DNA of 64,000 bases from Euptelea pleiosperma (taxonomy: Eukaryota > Streptophyta > Magnoliopsida > Ranunculales > Eupteleaceae): assembly GCA_035048495.1 (NCBI GenBank), contig CM068544.1:47641893-47705892 (forward strand), read 5' to 3'. Shown piece by piece: positions 36,180 to 47,154 of this stretch. The notes under the pieces were generated by a model. It worked only from the letters and a program-made list of their open reading frames with translations, was not told the DNA's origin and made no database searches. Made by a program: the position numbers and the translations under genes. Each line of letters opens with the position of its first letter. The stretch's first letter is position 1.

Positions 36180-36545
36180 ACGGATCCAGGAAGCGGCGAG
36201 GGGGTGCCCCCCTCAACTTTGAAAATCCTTTTAAAAAGAAAAAATATTTTCAATTTTACATTTATTTTAGTTATAGTGCTCCCCTCAATTTTTGTTTTAG
36301 TTTAGTGCCCCTCAAATTTTCTTTTAATCATACCGTACCTCTCTTAAATACCCTTATTTTAGTTTTAGAGCCCCCTCAATTTTTTTTAATTATATTATCC
36401 ACCCCCATACCCCACCACCTCCTCAATTTTTTTTTTTTTTTTTTTTAGTTTAGTTCCCCTTGAATTTTCTTATAATAATAACGTGATTCCCTTAAATACC
36501 CTTATTTTAGTTTTAGAGCCCCCTCAATTTTATTTTTATTATAAT
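36180..36545. repeat. T-rich repeat, 149-bp tandem units
   Basis: GGACGGATCCAGGAAGCGGC is followed by two copies of a block holding TTTAGTTTAGTgCCCCT.., CTTAAATACCCTTATTTTAG and AGAGCCCCCTCAATTTT, offset by about 149 bases. A long T-run lies at about 36426-36446. Confidence 0.65.
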
Positions 36546-36759
36546 TTAAATAATTCTGTTGACCACCTTTTGTCATGGCCATGATATTTACCTTACAACT
36601 TGGTCAAGATTCTAATTCTTTGCATTGCAATTGCGACAAAGAACTCAATTATTTGATATCTGTCTTGGCAGATGTCCACCCTATTCTATAATAAGACCCC
36701 TTATATCGAAGATACTTGCTCTCTTTGCTATTGGTCCCTTTCAATTTTAATCTTCGATT

Positions 36760-36873
36760 ATTATTGATTCATGCATAATCAACGGCTGTGATTTCTCTTA
36801 TACTTTATCAATGTGCATTATTGATTCGTGCATAATCAATGGCTGTGATTTCTCTTATAGGATAGTGTCAAAT
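36760..36873. repeat. Two-copy tandem duplication, 57-bp period
   Basis: ATTATTGATTCATGCATAAT ... GGCTGTGATTTCTCTTATA is repeated with single-base changes from 36817. Confidence 0.8.
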
Positions 36874-37552
36874 ATAGTTAAGTACCGAATAAACTAAATA
36901 AGGAAGTTCTTATCCAAACAATAAAGGATAATCATTATCTAAAGATTAATTGCAGCACAATCTTCTCCACCATTAACTGACATATATGCACGATTTCCTC
37001 TTTTAAACTCTTCTTAGGATTGCATATTGGCTACGGACCTAGGGTCGTAATTAAATACCTAGACTCACCATGGGCTTGATTAATTGGCATAGGCGTCCAT
37101 TTAAAATAAATCTTATAATTAGATTCTTAAAACATGATCTACAAAATATAAAAGAATTAGGTTAGATGATGATCTGGGCACGTTAATCCAAGATGGTTTT
37201 GGGACGGATTATGATTTTGTTGATAGTCACTCGAATCGAGTCGGATTTAATTTAATTTAATTTTTTTTTTGTCTTAAATCCTCATTTAATAGTTAGCGAT
37301 TTTGTACTCGTATATCCATATATAAGTCTGACACAGATCCTCTTATAATTATCATGGTTAGGATTTGGATAATGGGATATGGATCCAAGTCGGGTCTGGT
37401 TGTTTAAAGCCGGATTTGAACTTGGAGATGCTTAGATCCAACTTGGTTCCAACCAATTTTTTGCCTTAATTATCAACAATTTTTTTTTTTTTTTGGAAAT
37501 AAATACTATGGCACATGTTTAAATAAATACTTTTGGTCACATATATATAAAT
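36874..37552. other. AT-rich spacer
   Basis: No gene. Poly-T runs near 37261 and 37482. Confidence 0.45.
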
Positions 37553-38277
37553 TTTTTTTTTGTAATCAACTATCAATAGAAATGAGCCAAACTACAAAAC
37601 TAGCCATCCGCCTAGGATCAAAAAGAGACCAGCCACAGGGGAGTCTAAGACTACACAAAAGAAGAGAACCAGGTAGCAACCTTAGTAGCAATGTGGTCCG
37701 CTACAACATTACAATCCCGGAAACAAAAAGAAAACTTATGGGAATCCAAAAGAGTAGCTAAGTATAGAATATCTACACACACAGGAGATGCACTCCAACT
37801 CGAAAAAGAGGATCCGGACTTGAGATGATCAATGAGCACGCTAGCATCAGATTCAATTACTAGTTTCCGGAAGCCAAGATCCACAACCAACCCCAAACCC
37901 CATTTCATCGCTTGAGCATCAGACTCCTCCACAGAAGTGGTGCGGACAGTACATCCTCCAGCCAAAATAATAGAGTTAGCCATGTCCCGTATGATGAATC
38001 CTAAGCCCGCCATATTGGTCTGGTCATTCCAAGCCCCATCAGAATTTAGTTTGAGCCAACCAGCACTAGGGGGCAGCCATTTTGCATGCAAACTACGACC
38101 TGCCGAAGGAGATAGTATAGGCAAGGGTAATAGAAAGGATTGAAGACTATTGAGAACCCGAAGATGATTGTTGCGGCAGGAGGAGAAAATATCCGCATTA
38201 CGACGAATCCAGATACGCCATAAAAGAGTACAAACATAGACAGAGTGCTGGTTACACAACCAAACAACACACTCCAA
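37553..38277 (-). pseudogene. 5'-truncated LINE, ribonuclease H domain intact
   Basis: An open frame of 208 residues (37651-38277) ends in a plant non-LTR ribonuclease H domain: WLKLNSDGAWN (first Asp), SVEESDAQAMKWGL (Glu), LVIESDA (second Asp) and CFRDCNVVADHIA (last Asp), so all four catalytic acids are present. Upstream, TLLWRIWIRRNADIF is the segment that usually joins reverse transcriptase to ribonuclease H. The reverse transcriptase is absent. T-run 37553-37562 on the plus strand is the poly-A tail of a minus-strand insertion, which marks the 3' end. The relic abuts a family C foldback element upstream. The domain reads without stops, so the insertion looks fairly recent, but without reverse transcriptase it cannot move itself. 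Confidence 0.8.
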
Positions 38278-38309
38278 CCACAGTAAGAACTATAAGAACT
38301 TTGATAATT

Positions 38310-38608
38310 GATATGTGGCAATGACATACCATAATATGACCCACACGGCACACTATTAAAGATCGATGACCATAAGGATATTTGGTCCAACCCTAAGTGG
38401 GCCTACAGACCAAAAATTAGCCTGATTAGTGATATTGAAACATTAGATTGGAATCGTTTTTATGGGTTGATTTTTAACCGTGGAATTTGAGCATTATTTG
38501 GGGGTACAAAGATCCAAAGGTTTAAAATCATTAACCAGGCTGATTTTTGGTATGTAGGTCCACCTAGGGATGGGCCAAACATCCGTAGGGTCAGTGTGTT
38601 ACTCATAT
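38310..38608. mobile_element. Foldback element, family C (copy 4)
   Basis: Left arm ACCATAATATGACCCACACGGCACAC; centre TTAGCCTGATTAGTGATATT and inverse AATCATTAACCAGGCTGATT; right arm CCAAACATCCGTAGGGTCAG. The outer ends are eroded. Confidence 0.65.
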
Positions 38609-38715
38609 CAATGGCTAGAAATCTTCAATCAGGCTGATATCCGGTGTGTAGATCCACCAAGTAGTAGGCCCAATATCAATGCTGTCAGTGGCCTGAAAGA
38701 ACATGCCACGTGGAG
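38609..38715. mobile_element. Foldback-element right-arm fragment
   Basis: AGAAATCTTCAATCAGGCTG, then ATGCTGTCAGTGGCC, then GCCACGTGG (CACGTG at 38707). Matches the right arms of the family H and C elements. Confidence 0.5.
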
Positions 38716-38900
38716 TTTTTGGGAGCGGAAAACATTGACACATTGAGCAATATGAACATCAAAATATATCCGAAAGTATTTGTAGGGAGGGCCTCCGTTT
38801 GTGGAGAAATTGGTGGCATCACTGAGGGAAGTATACGAGAGCGCTGGACAACGCAGCCTTTGGGTGAGCTCTCAAAGCCAAGTACGCTTTCACCTTCTCT

Positions 38901-39255
38901 AAGTTGGCTGACGCGACGGTCATGACCGATCATAATACGAGCTATGTGGCACATTTTTAGAGGACACAAACCGTATGGATGTTTTACCAATCTCTAGATG
39001 GACCTACAAATCAAAAATCAATCTGATTAGTGATTTCTAAGCGCTGGATTGGAACCATTTTCATGGGTTGATTTTAAATGTGGTAATTTGAGCATTATCG
39101 ACCATCACCTGGGGTACAAGATCGAAATGATTTTTGGTTTCTAGGTCCACCTAAGGATTGGCCAAACATCCATACGGTCAGTGTCCTCTAAAATTGTGAC
39201 ACGTGGCTCATTGTGTTGGCGGTCAGTGACAGTCGCCGGTCAACAAGTTTTACTC
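38901..39255. mobile_element. Foldback element, family C (copy 5), upstream of CML18
   Basis: About 355 bp. Left arm GTTGGCTGAC...CGAGCTATGTGGCACA; right arm GTGACACGTGGCTCA...GGTCAACAAGTTTTACTC. The terminal AAGTTTTACTC is the family C end. CACGTG at 39200. It ends about 940 bp before the CML18 start codon. Confidence 0.75.
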
Positions 39256-40195
39256 GTTTTCGTTTTAGAGAGAGATCTCTCTATCTTTTTTGGGTGTGCC
39301 CCGACCAGGAGTCTGCCCTGACAGGAAATGGGGTGTGCAACTATGCGATACCAAAAACGGTTGACAAAGTCTCAACTCTCCAGTGCCTCCAACAAGGAAG
39401 ACGTGCTCCATTCACGGATCTTCCGCTTCTTTCGCCGCTTATTTTTCTATATTTTTAGGGTTAGATTAGGGTTAGGGTTTCGATCATTGGAGTCGTTGTT
39501 TGATGCGATAGCAGATGCCGACCATTTTCGTAGATAGAAAAAACGAGAAAAAACAAAAGCCGACGCGTTGTCGTTGTTCCTCCACCTCGAAGGACGACGA
39601 CGAAGAGATCTTCTTCTTCCTCTCATCGATCCGATTCCGACCCGATCTCACCGTAAGTCACTGGGAATTCGGAAGATTCATCAAAAGTGGGAGAGAGATC
39701 AGTTCCCAATCCGCCAAAGCAGCGAACAAACGAAATCTAAGGAGATAGATTCGGATCTCTGAAGCGAAAAGGGAAGAAATTCATATACGATAACAAAACA
39801 GAAAAAAAGAAAGAAAAAAGAATAGGATCTTGAAGACCTGAGCACGTGAATCTACTACAGATCGAAGAGTTTTTCGTCGATCAGGAAAGAAACGAATAGA
39901 TCTGGTTGATCGAATCAAAGGAGGACGCGAAGAACGCGAATTTTGGTAGATCGGACTGAAAGAGGAAGCAAACAAGGTGAACTTTGGTAGATCCAGGGGA
40001 AGTGTGGTGGATCGGGAGAAAAAAGTGATATGATCTGCTATATCTGGAAAATATAACAGAGAAGGATCATAACTTTTAAAGATCGGAGAGAACCATTGCT
40101 GAATCGTGGAAGATTCATAACAAAATAGGGGATTGATCGGACTGAATTGACAGGGGCCACAGAGAGAGGTAAATAAAGAGAACCGGTGTGAGGAA
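39256..40195 (+). promoter_or_regulatory. CML18 promoter and long 5' leader
   Basis: TATATTTTT near 39449 may be the TATA box. Directly after it, TTAGGGTTAGATTAGGGTTA (39457-39476) resembles the telo-box found in leaders of many growth-related plant genes. A leader of roughly 700 bases would follow. A donor-like ACC|GTAAGT at 39651 hints at a leader intron, but no matching acceptor was chosen. Confidence 0.35.
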
Positions 40196-40687
40196 ATGAG
40201 CAAAGAAGAATCGGTGAAGCTCGATGACGAGCAACTGGCAGAGCTGCGAGAGATTTTCCGCTCGTTCGATCGGAACAACGACGGCAGTCTAACACAGCTC
40301 GAGCTCGGGTCACTCCTCCGATCGCTGGGCCTAAAACCAAGTCCAGACCAGCTTGAAGCCCTAATCCAAAAGGCCGATACTAACAGCAATGGCCTCGTAG
40401 AATTTTCAGAATTCGTAGCCCTAGTAGCACCGGATCTCCTTCCAGCAAGATCTCCTTACACGGAGGAGCAGCTCCACCAGCTCTTCCGGATGTTCGATCG
40501 TGACGGCAACGGTTACATTACAGCAGCAGAATTGGCGCATTCAATGGCCAAGTTAGGCCACGCCCTCACAGCTAAGGAGCTGACAGGGATGATCAAGGAG
40601 GCCGACACCGATGGCGACGGCCGTATAAGCTTCCAGGAGTTCTCTCAGGCCATCAACTCCGCCGCCTTCGACAATTCATGGACTTGA
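40196..40687 (+). CDS. CML18: Calmodulin-like protein CML18
   Basis: An uninterrupted 163-residue frame with no introns. Four EF-hand loops: 25-36 (DRNNDGSLTQLE), 61-72 (DTNSNGLVEFSE), 101-112 (DRDGNGYITAAE) and 137-148 (DTDGDGRISFQE). All carry acidic first and Glu last residues with Gly at position 6, so all four should bind calcium. The stretches LDDEQLAELREIFRSFD, LGSLLRSLGLKPS and ELAHSMAKLGHALTAKELTGMIKEAD and the tail INSAAFDNSW match Arabidopsis CML18 (about 165 residues). CML18 is a calcium sensor; the Arabidopsis protein is reported to bind the tail of the vacuolar Na+/H+ antiporter NHX1. The start is the only Met placing the family N-terminus; a GAGGAAATG context precedes it. It lies 9 kb from CPK13, transcribed divergently. 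Confidence 0.96.
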   Translation: MSKEESVKLDDEQLAELREIFRSFDRNNDGSLTQLELGSLLRSLGLKPSPDQLEALIQKADTNSNGLVEFSEFVALVAPDLLPARSPYTEEQLHQLFRMFDRDGNGYITAAELAHSMAKLGHALTAKELTGMIKEADTDGDGRISFQEFSQAINSAAFDNSWT

Positions 40688-41587
40688 GAAAATACTGGAT
40701 TTAGACTCTGGTGTGTCGTCTTCTTCTTCTTCTCTTCTTTTCGTCCTATCACGCTGTTTTGTTATTTATTTATAATGTACAATCGTGCTGGTGCTCTGCG
40801 AAATTACCTGAAATCGGATCCGTTGTTAATAGAGAAGGGATTGTAAGGGGCCGCACGATTGGACTGATGGGTGTTTGAGTTTTGTAAATTATGTGGAGGA
40901 AGGTCTTGGGGGGTGTGAGTGAACCCAACATTGAATAACATTTACAGATTCAAATTTAAAACTCATATGAGATCATCCCTCTGAACTCTTACACTTGCAT
41001 TTCCTCTCAATGGGGAAGAATGGAAATCCCCAGGAACGGAAGAAATAATCTCACCAATTAGCACTATATTTCATCCAAGAATCAGAGACTTCCGCACCTC
41101 ACACCATTTTCTTCCATTTGCTGATTGATCGCTCGAAGGTTTTGGCGATGCGTAGGGATCCTCTTCTGCCCTTTTTAATCTAGATTTTTGAATTCCATGT
41201 TGTTGATCTCTCGTTTCTCCATCCATAGCACGAGGATTGATGGCCTTGGTTCATGAGCTCACAGTCGCATCTTTTCCTCAACTTGAGATCAATTTTTCAC
41301 AATGTTGATCGTTGGTTGCGCCTTTCAAACAACAGCCGTCAACACCTTGAGATTACGACAGCGCTGTCATAATACACCATTTCTCATTCCACCCACTCAT
41401 TCACGCACTCATAACACACCGTTCTCGTACTGCCCTTGTTAAATTGGCCGATAATCGCTTCTAGGTGGTACTGCTGCTGCAAGGACGAACACATAAAAAA
41501 AAATACGAATAATTCTTGATTGCACAGGGGTTGAAATTCTCGATTTTACAGGGGTTCACAGATAGAACCGGATTACGACGTCTTAAC
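40688..41587. other. CML18 3' region and spacer
   Basis: Probable 3' untranslated region with CTTCTTCTTCTT and AT-rich TTATTTATTTATAATG near 40763 (possible polyadenylation region). Nothing else recognised. Confidence 0.45.
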
Positions 41588-41913
41588 CAAGGTTTAAAGG
41601 AGGCCGTTTTAACGGTTAAACGGACTGGGGGCGTTACCGTTTAAACGGATTGAAACGGTCAGGGGCAAAAATGGAATTAAACGGTTTTAACGATTTTAAC
41701 AGAAAAAGTGGCGCTGAAATTCAAATTTTGAAATTTGAAAATTAAAAAAAAAAAAACAGAATTTAACGAAAATTAAACGGTTTTAACGGCCGTTTTTTTC
41801 ACAAAATTTTTCAAAATTAAACGGCTGTTTAAACGATTTTAACGGGATAAAACGAGTTTAAACGGAAACGGGCTTGGGGCTTTACCGTTTAAACGGCCGT
41901 TTTTAAAACCATG
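41588..41913. mobile_element. hAT-like MITE, family E (copy 2)
   Basis: 326 bp. Starts CAAGGTTTAAAGGAGGCCG and ends TTTTTAAAACCATG. A perfect 8-bp duplication GTCTTAAC lies at 41580-41587 and 41914-41921. Inverted relative to copy 1. Confidence 0.92.
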
Positions 41914-41921
41914 GTCTTAAC

Positions 41922-42700
41922 CATTAATTCGGCCGATTTATTCGGGTTGCAAAATGATGGAAAAAAAAAGGATTAAAAGCATAAGAAAAAATATCCTTAA
42001 TAGTCTCTACCGACCCTATCCCATTTTGCTCTGGTCTCTCTCCCTCATCCCACCTCCCTTTGCCATCAGCAGCTCCCACTGCACGGTTCTACTTGCAAGT
42101 TGTAATTCTACTCTACACTCTCGTCACCTATCGGTTAGTATTTTCTCTCTCTCCGTTGGACCCATGCAGCCACACCATAGTGAACAGACCTACAATTCTA
42201 GTTTTTCTCATAGTTCACATTTTACTTTTAAATTCTAATTTAACTACAATATGGGGTGGAGCCAGAATTTTATTCAAAGGCGGCAAAACGATCATTTTTT
42301 TGAGTATTATAACATTTATCAGTTTAGGCATTAGTCAATGATAGAGGACACTCAAGGAGTTGTTCAAGACTTTCATTTTGTCAAGGGTGTTGCTAATTAA
42401 AATTGGAAGATCTCGGGGTTGTTACATAAATTCAGGCAGCTTGACTTTCTTCAAAATTTTGATTTTTTAACTCTCCTTTTATGTTGCCAAAATTTTCAGA
42501 CCAGCTCTTTCAAAATTACACCTTCACTTGTTCAATTTCCTTTTCTTTTTTGTGTGTTTCAAAATTGCCCTATGGGTTGATGTGGCTAAAAAGGAAAAAG
42601 AAAAAATACCCCTCCTAAAATCTCATAAACGGGATAAAAACTGATGTGCCTAAATGATTGGGCGAATGCAGGGTCGGCTCTACCTTAAGGCCATTAAGGG
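41922..42700. other. Spacer, nothing firm
   Basis: No gene. TGGAGCCAGAATTTTATTCAAAGG near 42255 resembles a motif also near 7110 and 62945 (GGAGCCATGATTTTGTTCAAG; GGCAGATCCAAAATTTTGTTC), so a decayed repeat may start there. Confidence 0.4.
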
Positions 42701-42719
42701 GGTGAGAGAAGGCCCCCAG

Positions 42720-43440
42720 CCCAGGTCCCACTAACCACATGGATTTTAGCCCATCCCTTATTGGATAAACAAACCAAAAATCAATCTGATTAATTATCTC
42801 TAGCCATAGATTTTAGTACTTTTTAGCATGGTTTTAAAAACGGCCGTTTAAATGGTAACGCCCCAAGCCCGTTTCCGTTAAAACCGTTTAAACACGTTTT
42901 AACGGTTTTGAAAAACACGGCCGTTTTTTTTGTTTTAACGACCGTTACAATCGTTTAAATGGCCGTTAAAATAGTTTAAACAGCTATTTAATTCTGAAAA
43001 ATTTTGTGAAAAAAAACGGCCGTTAAATCCGTTTAATCCAGTTAAAATCCGTTTAATTTCCGTTAAAATTCGTTAAATTTCATTTTTTTTTTTAAATTTC
43101 AAATTTCAAAATTTGAATTTCAGCGCGATTTTTTCCGATTTTTTCTGTTAAAATCCATTTAATTCCATTAAATTCTATTTTTCCCATTTTTTCCATTTTT
43201 GCCCCTGGCCGTTCCAATCCGTTTAAACGGTTTAAATGGTAACGCCCCCAGTCCGTTTAACCGTTAAAACGGCCTCCTTTAAACCTTGCTTTTTAGGACA
43301 TGATTCTAGCCGTTGGATTCAAACATGTTTTTTGGGTAGTAAATCGATCTAATGTCTGTAAATCATCAATCAAGCTGATTTTTAGTGTGTTTATCCACCA
43401 ATAGGTGGGCTGAACATCTACGCAGTCATTGGGCCCGAAA
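42720..43440. mobile_element. Foldback element, family D (copy 3), split by a family E insertion
   Basis: The left part, 42720-42826, runs through TAGATTTTAGTACTTTTTAG. It resumes at 43297 with GACATGATTCTAGCCGTTGG, then the inverse arm GTGGGCTGAACATCTACGC. Only the left segment plus one target copy is needed to restore continuity, so the insertion came later. Confidence 0.75.
42827..43288. mobile_element. hAT-like MITE, family E (copy 3), nested
   Basis: 462 bp, CATGGTTTTAAAAACGGCCG to CCTTTAAACCTTG. Perfect 8-bp duplication CTTTTTAG at 42819-42826 and 43289-43296. Inserted in a family D foldback element. Confidence 0.92.
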
Positions 43441-44106
43441 AAATGATTTGTGTAGGGCCACGAGAGTCGTCTGCATCATTGCACCGGAGTCTTTGCATCT
43501 AAATTTCTTTGTGGTTTTTTATTATCAAGAATAATTTTATATAAATATTTTTCAATAATAGAGTATACCTTTTTAATTAATATCATATATATTAATATAT
43601 TAAATTTAAAAGGGCCTTGTATAGAGTTTTCCCCTTAGTCCTCAACTTGTACTGAGATGACCCTCAGCGAATGCTCTCGCACTTTTTGGACCCACATATT
43701 TGGAACATTTGTGGGACCTATTTTGTTCTTTTAATATGTAGGAGTCACATATTTTGTACTTTCCTAAGTGAGTATGTCCTCAACTCCTAATACATGATCA
43801 TGTGCAATTTAACTTGAACTTTTCTCCATTCCTACATGCGCGCGAACCAAATGGTGGTAAATATGAATAGTATGTAAATTTTAAAATTTGCGTGTGCAAA
43901 ATTAGTGCGAACCAAACGCAAGAAAATAGTGTGGATGCACAAATAACATGCGCAAACCATTGCACGCATAATGGTTTGCGTGCATATCGAACAGATCCTT
44001 AATGCGTTGATGGATTATGCATGACACCATTTGGGTTAAGGCTTAAGCAACGCAGTGTGGTAAAATATTGTCAAAACTCAAAAGAACCTGGCTTCTTGGT
44101 TTAAAA
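43441..44106. other. Spacer, decayed repeat
   Basis: No gene. 43840-44005 has GCGAACCAAA..GTGCGAACCAAACGC and GGTTTGCGTGC motifs on both strands, which suggests a decayed MITE. Confidence 0.4.
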
Positions 44107-44368
44107 CAAGGTTTAAAGGAGGCCGTTTTAATGGTTAAACGGACTGGGGGGTGTTACCGTTTAAACGGCAATTAAAACGGCCAGGGGCAAAAACGAAAAA
44201 ACGGGAAAAAATAGATTTTAACGGAAAAATGGCACTGAAATTCAAATTTTTAAATTTAAAATAATAAAATTAAAAAAATGGAATTTAACAGAATTAAATG
44301 GATTTAACGGCTGTTTTTTTCACAAATTTTTTCATAATTTAACGGTTGTTTAAACGATTTTAATGACC

Positions 44369-44420
<52 letters not shown>

Positions 44421-44518
44421 AACGGCTGTTAAATTCAAAACATTAAAACGTTTTTAAACGGTTTTAACAGAAACGGGCTTGGGGCGTTACCATTTAAACA
44501 GCTGTTTTTAAAACCATG
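44107..44518. mobile_element. hAT-like MITE, family E (copy 4)
   Basis: 412 bp, CAAGGTTTAAAGGAGGCCG to TTTTTAAAACCATG. The flanks GTTTAAAA and ATTAAACA match only partly, so the duplication has decayed. An A-run of 48 occupies 44372-44419 inside the element. Confidence 0.8.
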
Positions 44519-44559
44519 ATTAAACATCGTAAAATTGACGCTACGCTCCAAGACCCTTT

Positions 44560-44700
44560 ACGCGAGTAAAACTTTGATGACAGCGAGGTGTGATTGAGGC
44601 TGATGACAACGCAATATAAGGCACGTGGCACATTCTTAGAGACTTTTGACCGTATGGATGTTTGGCCAATCCCTAGGTGGACCTACAAACGGTATTTGAC
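44560..44700. mobile_element. Family C foldback element, left half only
   Basis: Starts CGAGTAAAACTTTGATGAC, then GGCACGTGGCACATTCTTAG (CACGTG at 44622), then GACCGTATGGATGTTTGGCC, and breaks off after CCTACAAAC. Confidence 0.65.
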
Positions 44701-44944
44701 GTTGTACTTCCGATTATTTTGTCCATTATCCATTATTTTACCGTTGTCGATGTTATTTTATAACCTTTTTAAGGATTGTTATTCTCAGAGAAAAAGTCAA
44801 TAAACAGAAGGATATGGATGGGACTATGGCGGTCAATGCACCCTAACACAAGATATGATATGTCAACGTAAAAGGTGCCCCGGTGAATGTGGTGTGAACA
44901 AGTTTTGGCTTTAAAATAGTTATAGATAGAGGAAAAATATGTAT
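44701..44944. other. Spacer, nothing recognised
   Basis: No gene or clear repeat. Confidence 0.4.
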
Positions 44945-45200
44945 CCAGATAGACCTGATACCAAATCTCACCGCTACTCTCTGGGCCCACTCACCGTATG
45001 GATGTTTAGCCCACCCCTTGGTGGACAGACAGAACAAAAATCACCCTCATTGGTAATCTCTAGCCATTAGATTTTAGCACTTTTTTAAAAGCATGATTCT
45101 AACCATCTGATTCAACCATTTTTAGGGTACTGAATCCAACGGATAGAAATAATCAAACAAGCTGATTTTTATATGAATATTTTCCAAGGGGTAGGCTGCA
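44945..45200. mobile_element. Foldback element, family D (copy 4)
   Basis: ACCTGATACCAAATCTCACCG, then GGGCCCACTCACCGTATGG, the shared centre, and a truncated right arm ending CCAAGGGGTAGGCTG. Confidence 0.6.
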
Positions 45201-45675
45201 GTTACGGTATGTAAAAGGTCAGGTCACAGATCATAGTTGTTTTGGCCAAATCAGTATAATGATCATAACCATTAGATCTCAACCAGATTCTCGCACGCCT
45301 AGGAGATGTAAAAAAGTTACCAACCACGGAATCGTAATCCCCGTTCAGTAAGTCCAGCGGACCAAGTGAATAACTGTTGTAATCGGCCAATTACTTCGGC
45401 GGAAATTCAAGGCTCCACACCGTGTCTCAGCCCGTGTAGGATTTCGTACGCTCAAATGTCACTCGTTTCCGAGGCTGCATCTCTGCAGATTGCGGCCCGG
45501 GGACTTTCCTGGGTCCGGACCACTGGGCGTGGAATATGACCCGCTCACTTCGTCCCGTGGTTAATTAACAATTAAGGTTCATCTTTCTTTTTTTAAAACG
45601 TTAGCAAGTTCCTGCGCAACCGATGTGGGACTATTTTATTGACGTTAAGCACAATTTGACACTCAAGGGGATGAT
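45201..45675. other. Spacer, nothing recognised
   Basis: No gene or clear repeat. Confidence 0.45.
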
Positions 45676-46070
45676 AAAATATTTGCTGGCCTCGAGGGAC
45701 TTCAAATTTTAAAGTCTCCTCCAGCCCCAAAAATGCCATTTGGAGCTTAGTTTTTAGGGCCTACTGACCTTATGGATGTTTGTAACTTCTCTTGGTGGAC
45801 CTACATAGCAAATATCGGCTTGATCCGTAATTTATAACAATTATAGTTTAGCATCCTAAAAAAGCCTCGAATTCAACGGCCAAAAACCACATTATTAAAA
45901 TGCTAAATTCAACGGCTATAAATCACTAATCATACTATTTTTTATCCCTAGATTCATCATGAGGTGGACCAAATATCCTCTCCCTTTAGGTAAGTAGGCC
46001 CTAAAGAGTACTCCACGTGGCGTTTTGGAGGGGGGACACTTTGAAGTCCCCCGGGGCCAGCGAAAATTTT
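45676..46070. mobile_element. Foldback element, family H (copy 1)
   Basis: Left arm ATTTGCTGGCCTCGAGGGAC with AAAATGCCATTTGGAGC; right arm CCACGTGGCGTTTTGGAGG ... CCCCGGGGCCAGCGAAAAT. Core GGCCTACTGACCTTATGGATG and a TAAATCACTAATCATAC inverse. CACGTG at 46014. Non-coding. Confidence 0.75.
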
Positions 46071-46216
46071 CTCGGATGGGGATGTACCAAAGGCCGAAAG
46101 TCAAACCAATTGGAGAAATCAGAAATCAGAACCATTAATGCCAGCTGTAACCATTAATGATAGTGGAGCTAAGTGGAAGACAACGCTACTCTCAGAAAAC
46201 AATGGCACACAGATAA

Positions 46217-46611
46217 GGGTCAGGATCAGGAGACAACCATTTTAGGGGTACCCACATAGAAGATGAATCAATGGCTGATTTTTGGTGAGGAGATCCCACA
46301 TAGAAGATGAATCAATGGCTGATTTTTGGTGAGGATGATCTCCTCACCATATAGATCACCCCATAAAAAAATCAGCCCATTCTGAAATGTCTAACCCCAT
46401 CAAATGTGGTTTTCAAGTTACACAGTAAAAATAGACGGTCCATAATTCTTCAACTTATAAACCAGTCTACGAATGTCCGAATGATTTGAATTTTTGTGAG
46501 GATGATCTTCACACCATAGAGATCATCCTCACCAAAAATCAGCCATTGATTCATCTCCTATGTGGGTACGCCACATGGTTGTCAAAAATGATTGTCCCCA
46601 GATCCTGACCC
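46217..46611. mobile_element. Foldback MITE, family B (copy 2), Mutator-like
   Basis: 395 bp. Ends GGGTCAGGATCAGGAGAC and GTCCCCAGATCCTGACCC. A perfect 9-bp duplication CACAGATAA lies at 46208-46216 and 46612-46620. Arms CCCACATAGAAGATGAATC and inverse; an internal partial duplication of that arm near 46290. Confidence 0.92.
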
Positions 46612-46826
46612 CACAGATAAATAGCCTTCATTTGAATCAAGTTCTCATAAACAGACCTCACTAACAACATGTCGGACCAAGTTTGCAACTAAAGAATGGA
46701 AATCTCATAAACTGTTCTCACTTTAAAACTCAATGTTCATCAGCTCTGAAAATGTTTTGAAACATCTAAAAATGAGCAAAATCCAGAATTCATCAATTTA
46801 ATGGGAAAGGGGGTATAACATGTCTT

Positions 46827-47154
46827 TCAAGCCTTTTTCTTTTTTGATTTGAGCATCACAAACCCAATAAATACGGATAAGAGGCAGAGAAGCACCACAC
46901 CGGCAAACACAGGTATCAGAATAGCAAACTCTTGTGGTAAGAAATATTTATGGATGAAGTGATCACTGTCCACAAATGGCTGTCGAAGCATGGAAATTAT
47001 AAGTAAATAACAGTTATAGACGAATAATCTGGAATCCAAATGGAACACTAGCAGAGAAACTAACCAGGATGATGACCCAAAAAGTATAATAAGTGAATAT
47101 GGATAAGCTGATGACAGATAATAGAAACCCAATTGCCCTGTCTGCCAATTCCAT
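46827..47154 (-). CDS. DPM2: Dolichol-phosphate-mannose synthase subunit 2
   Basis: CDS complement(46827..46979, 47065..47154), 80 residues, the same length as the Arabidopsis protein. The two exons join exactly between codons at CTG|gt and ag|CCA. Exon 1 encodes MELADRAIGFLLSVISLSIF followed by TYYTFWVIIL (membrane segment about 8-30). Exon 2 encodes PFVDSDHFIHKYFLPQEFAI, then a second membrane segment (about 48-73) and the basic tail MLKSKKKKA, which suits an endoplasmic-reticulum membrane protein. DPM2 is a small stabilising subunit of the enzyme that makes dolichol-phosphate-mannose from GDP-mannose for N-glycans, GPI anchors and O-/C-mannosylation. The longer unspliced frame running on from 46979 lacks the family N-terminus and was rejected. 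Confidence 0.94.

Noticed and set aside
39781..40389. 202-codon open frame antisense to the CML18 leader and start
   Set aside because: Shadow of the CML18 reading frame and purine-rich leader; Ser/Phe-rich with no domain.
46827..47132. 101-codon unspliced version of DPM2
   Set aside because: Reads through the intron and lacks the MELADRA N-terminus; the spliced 80-residue form matches the family length.
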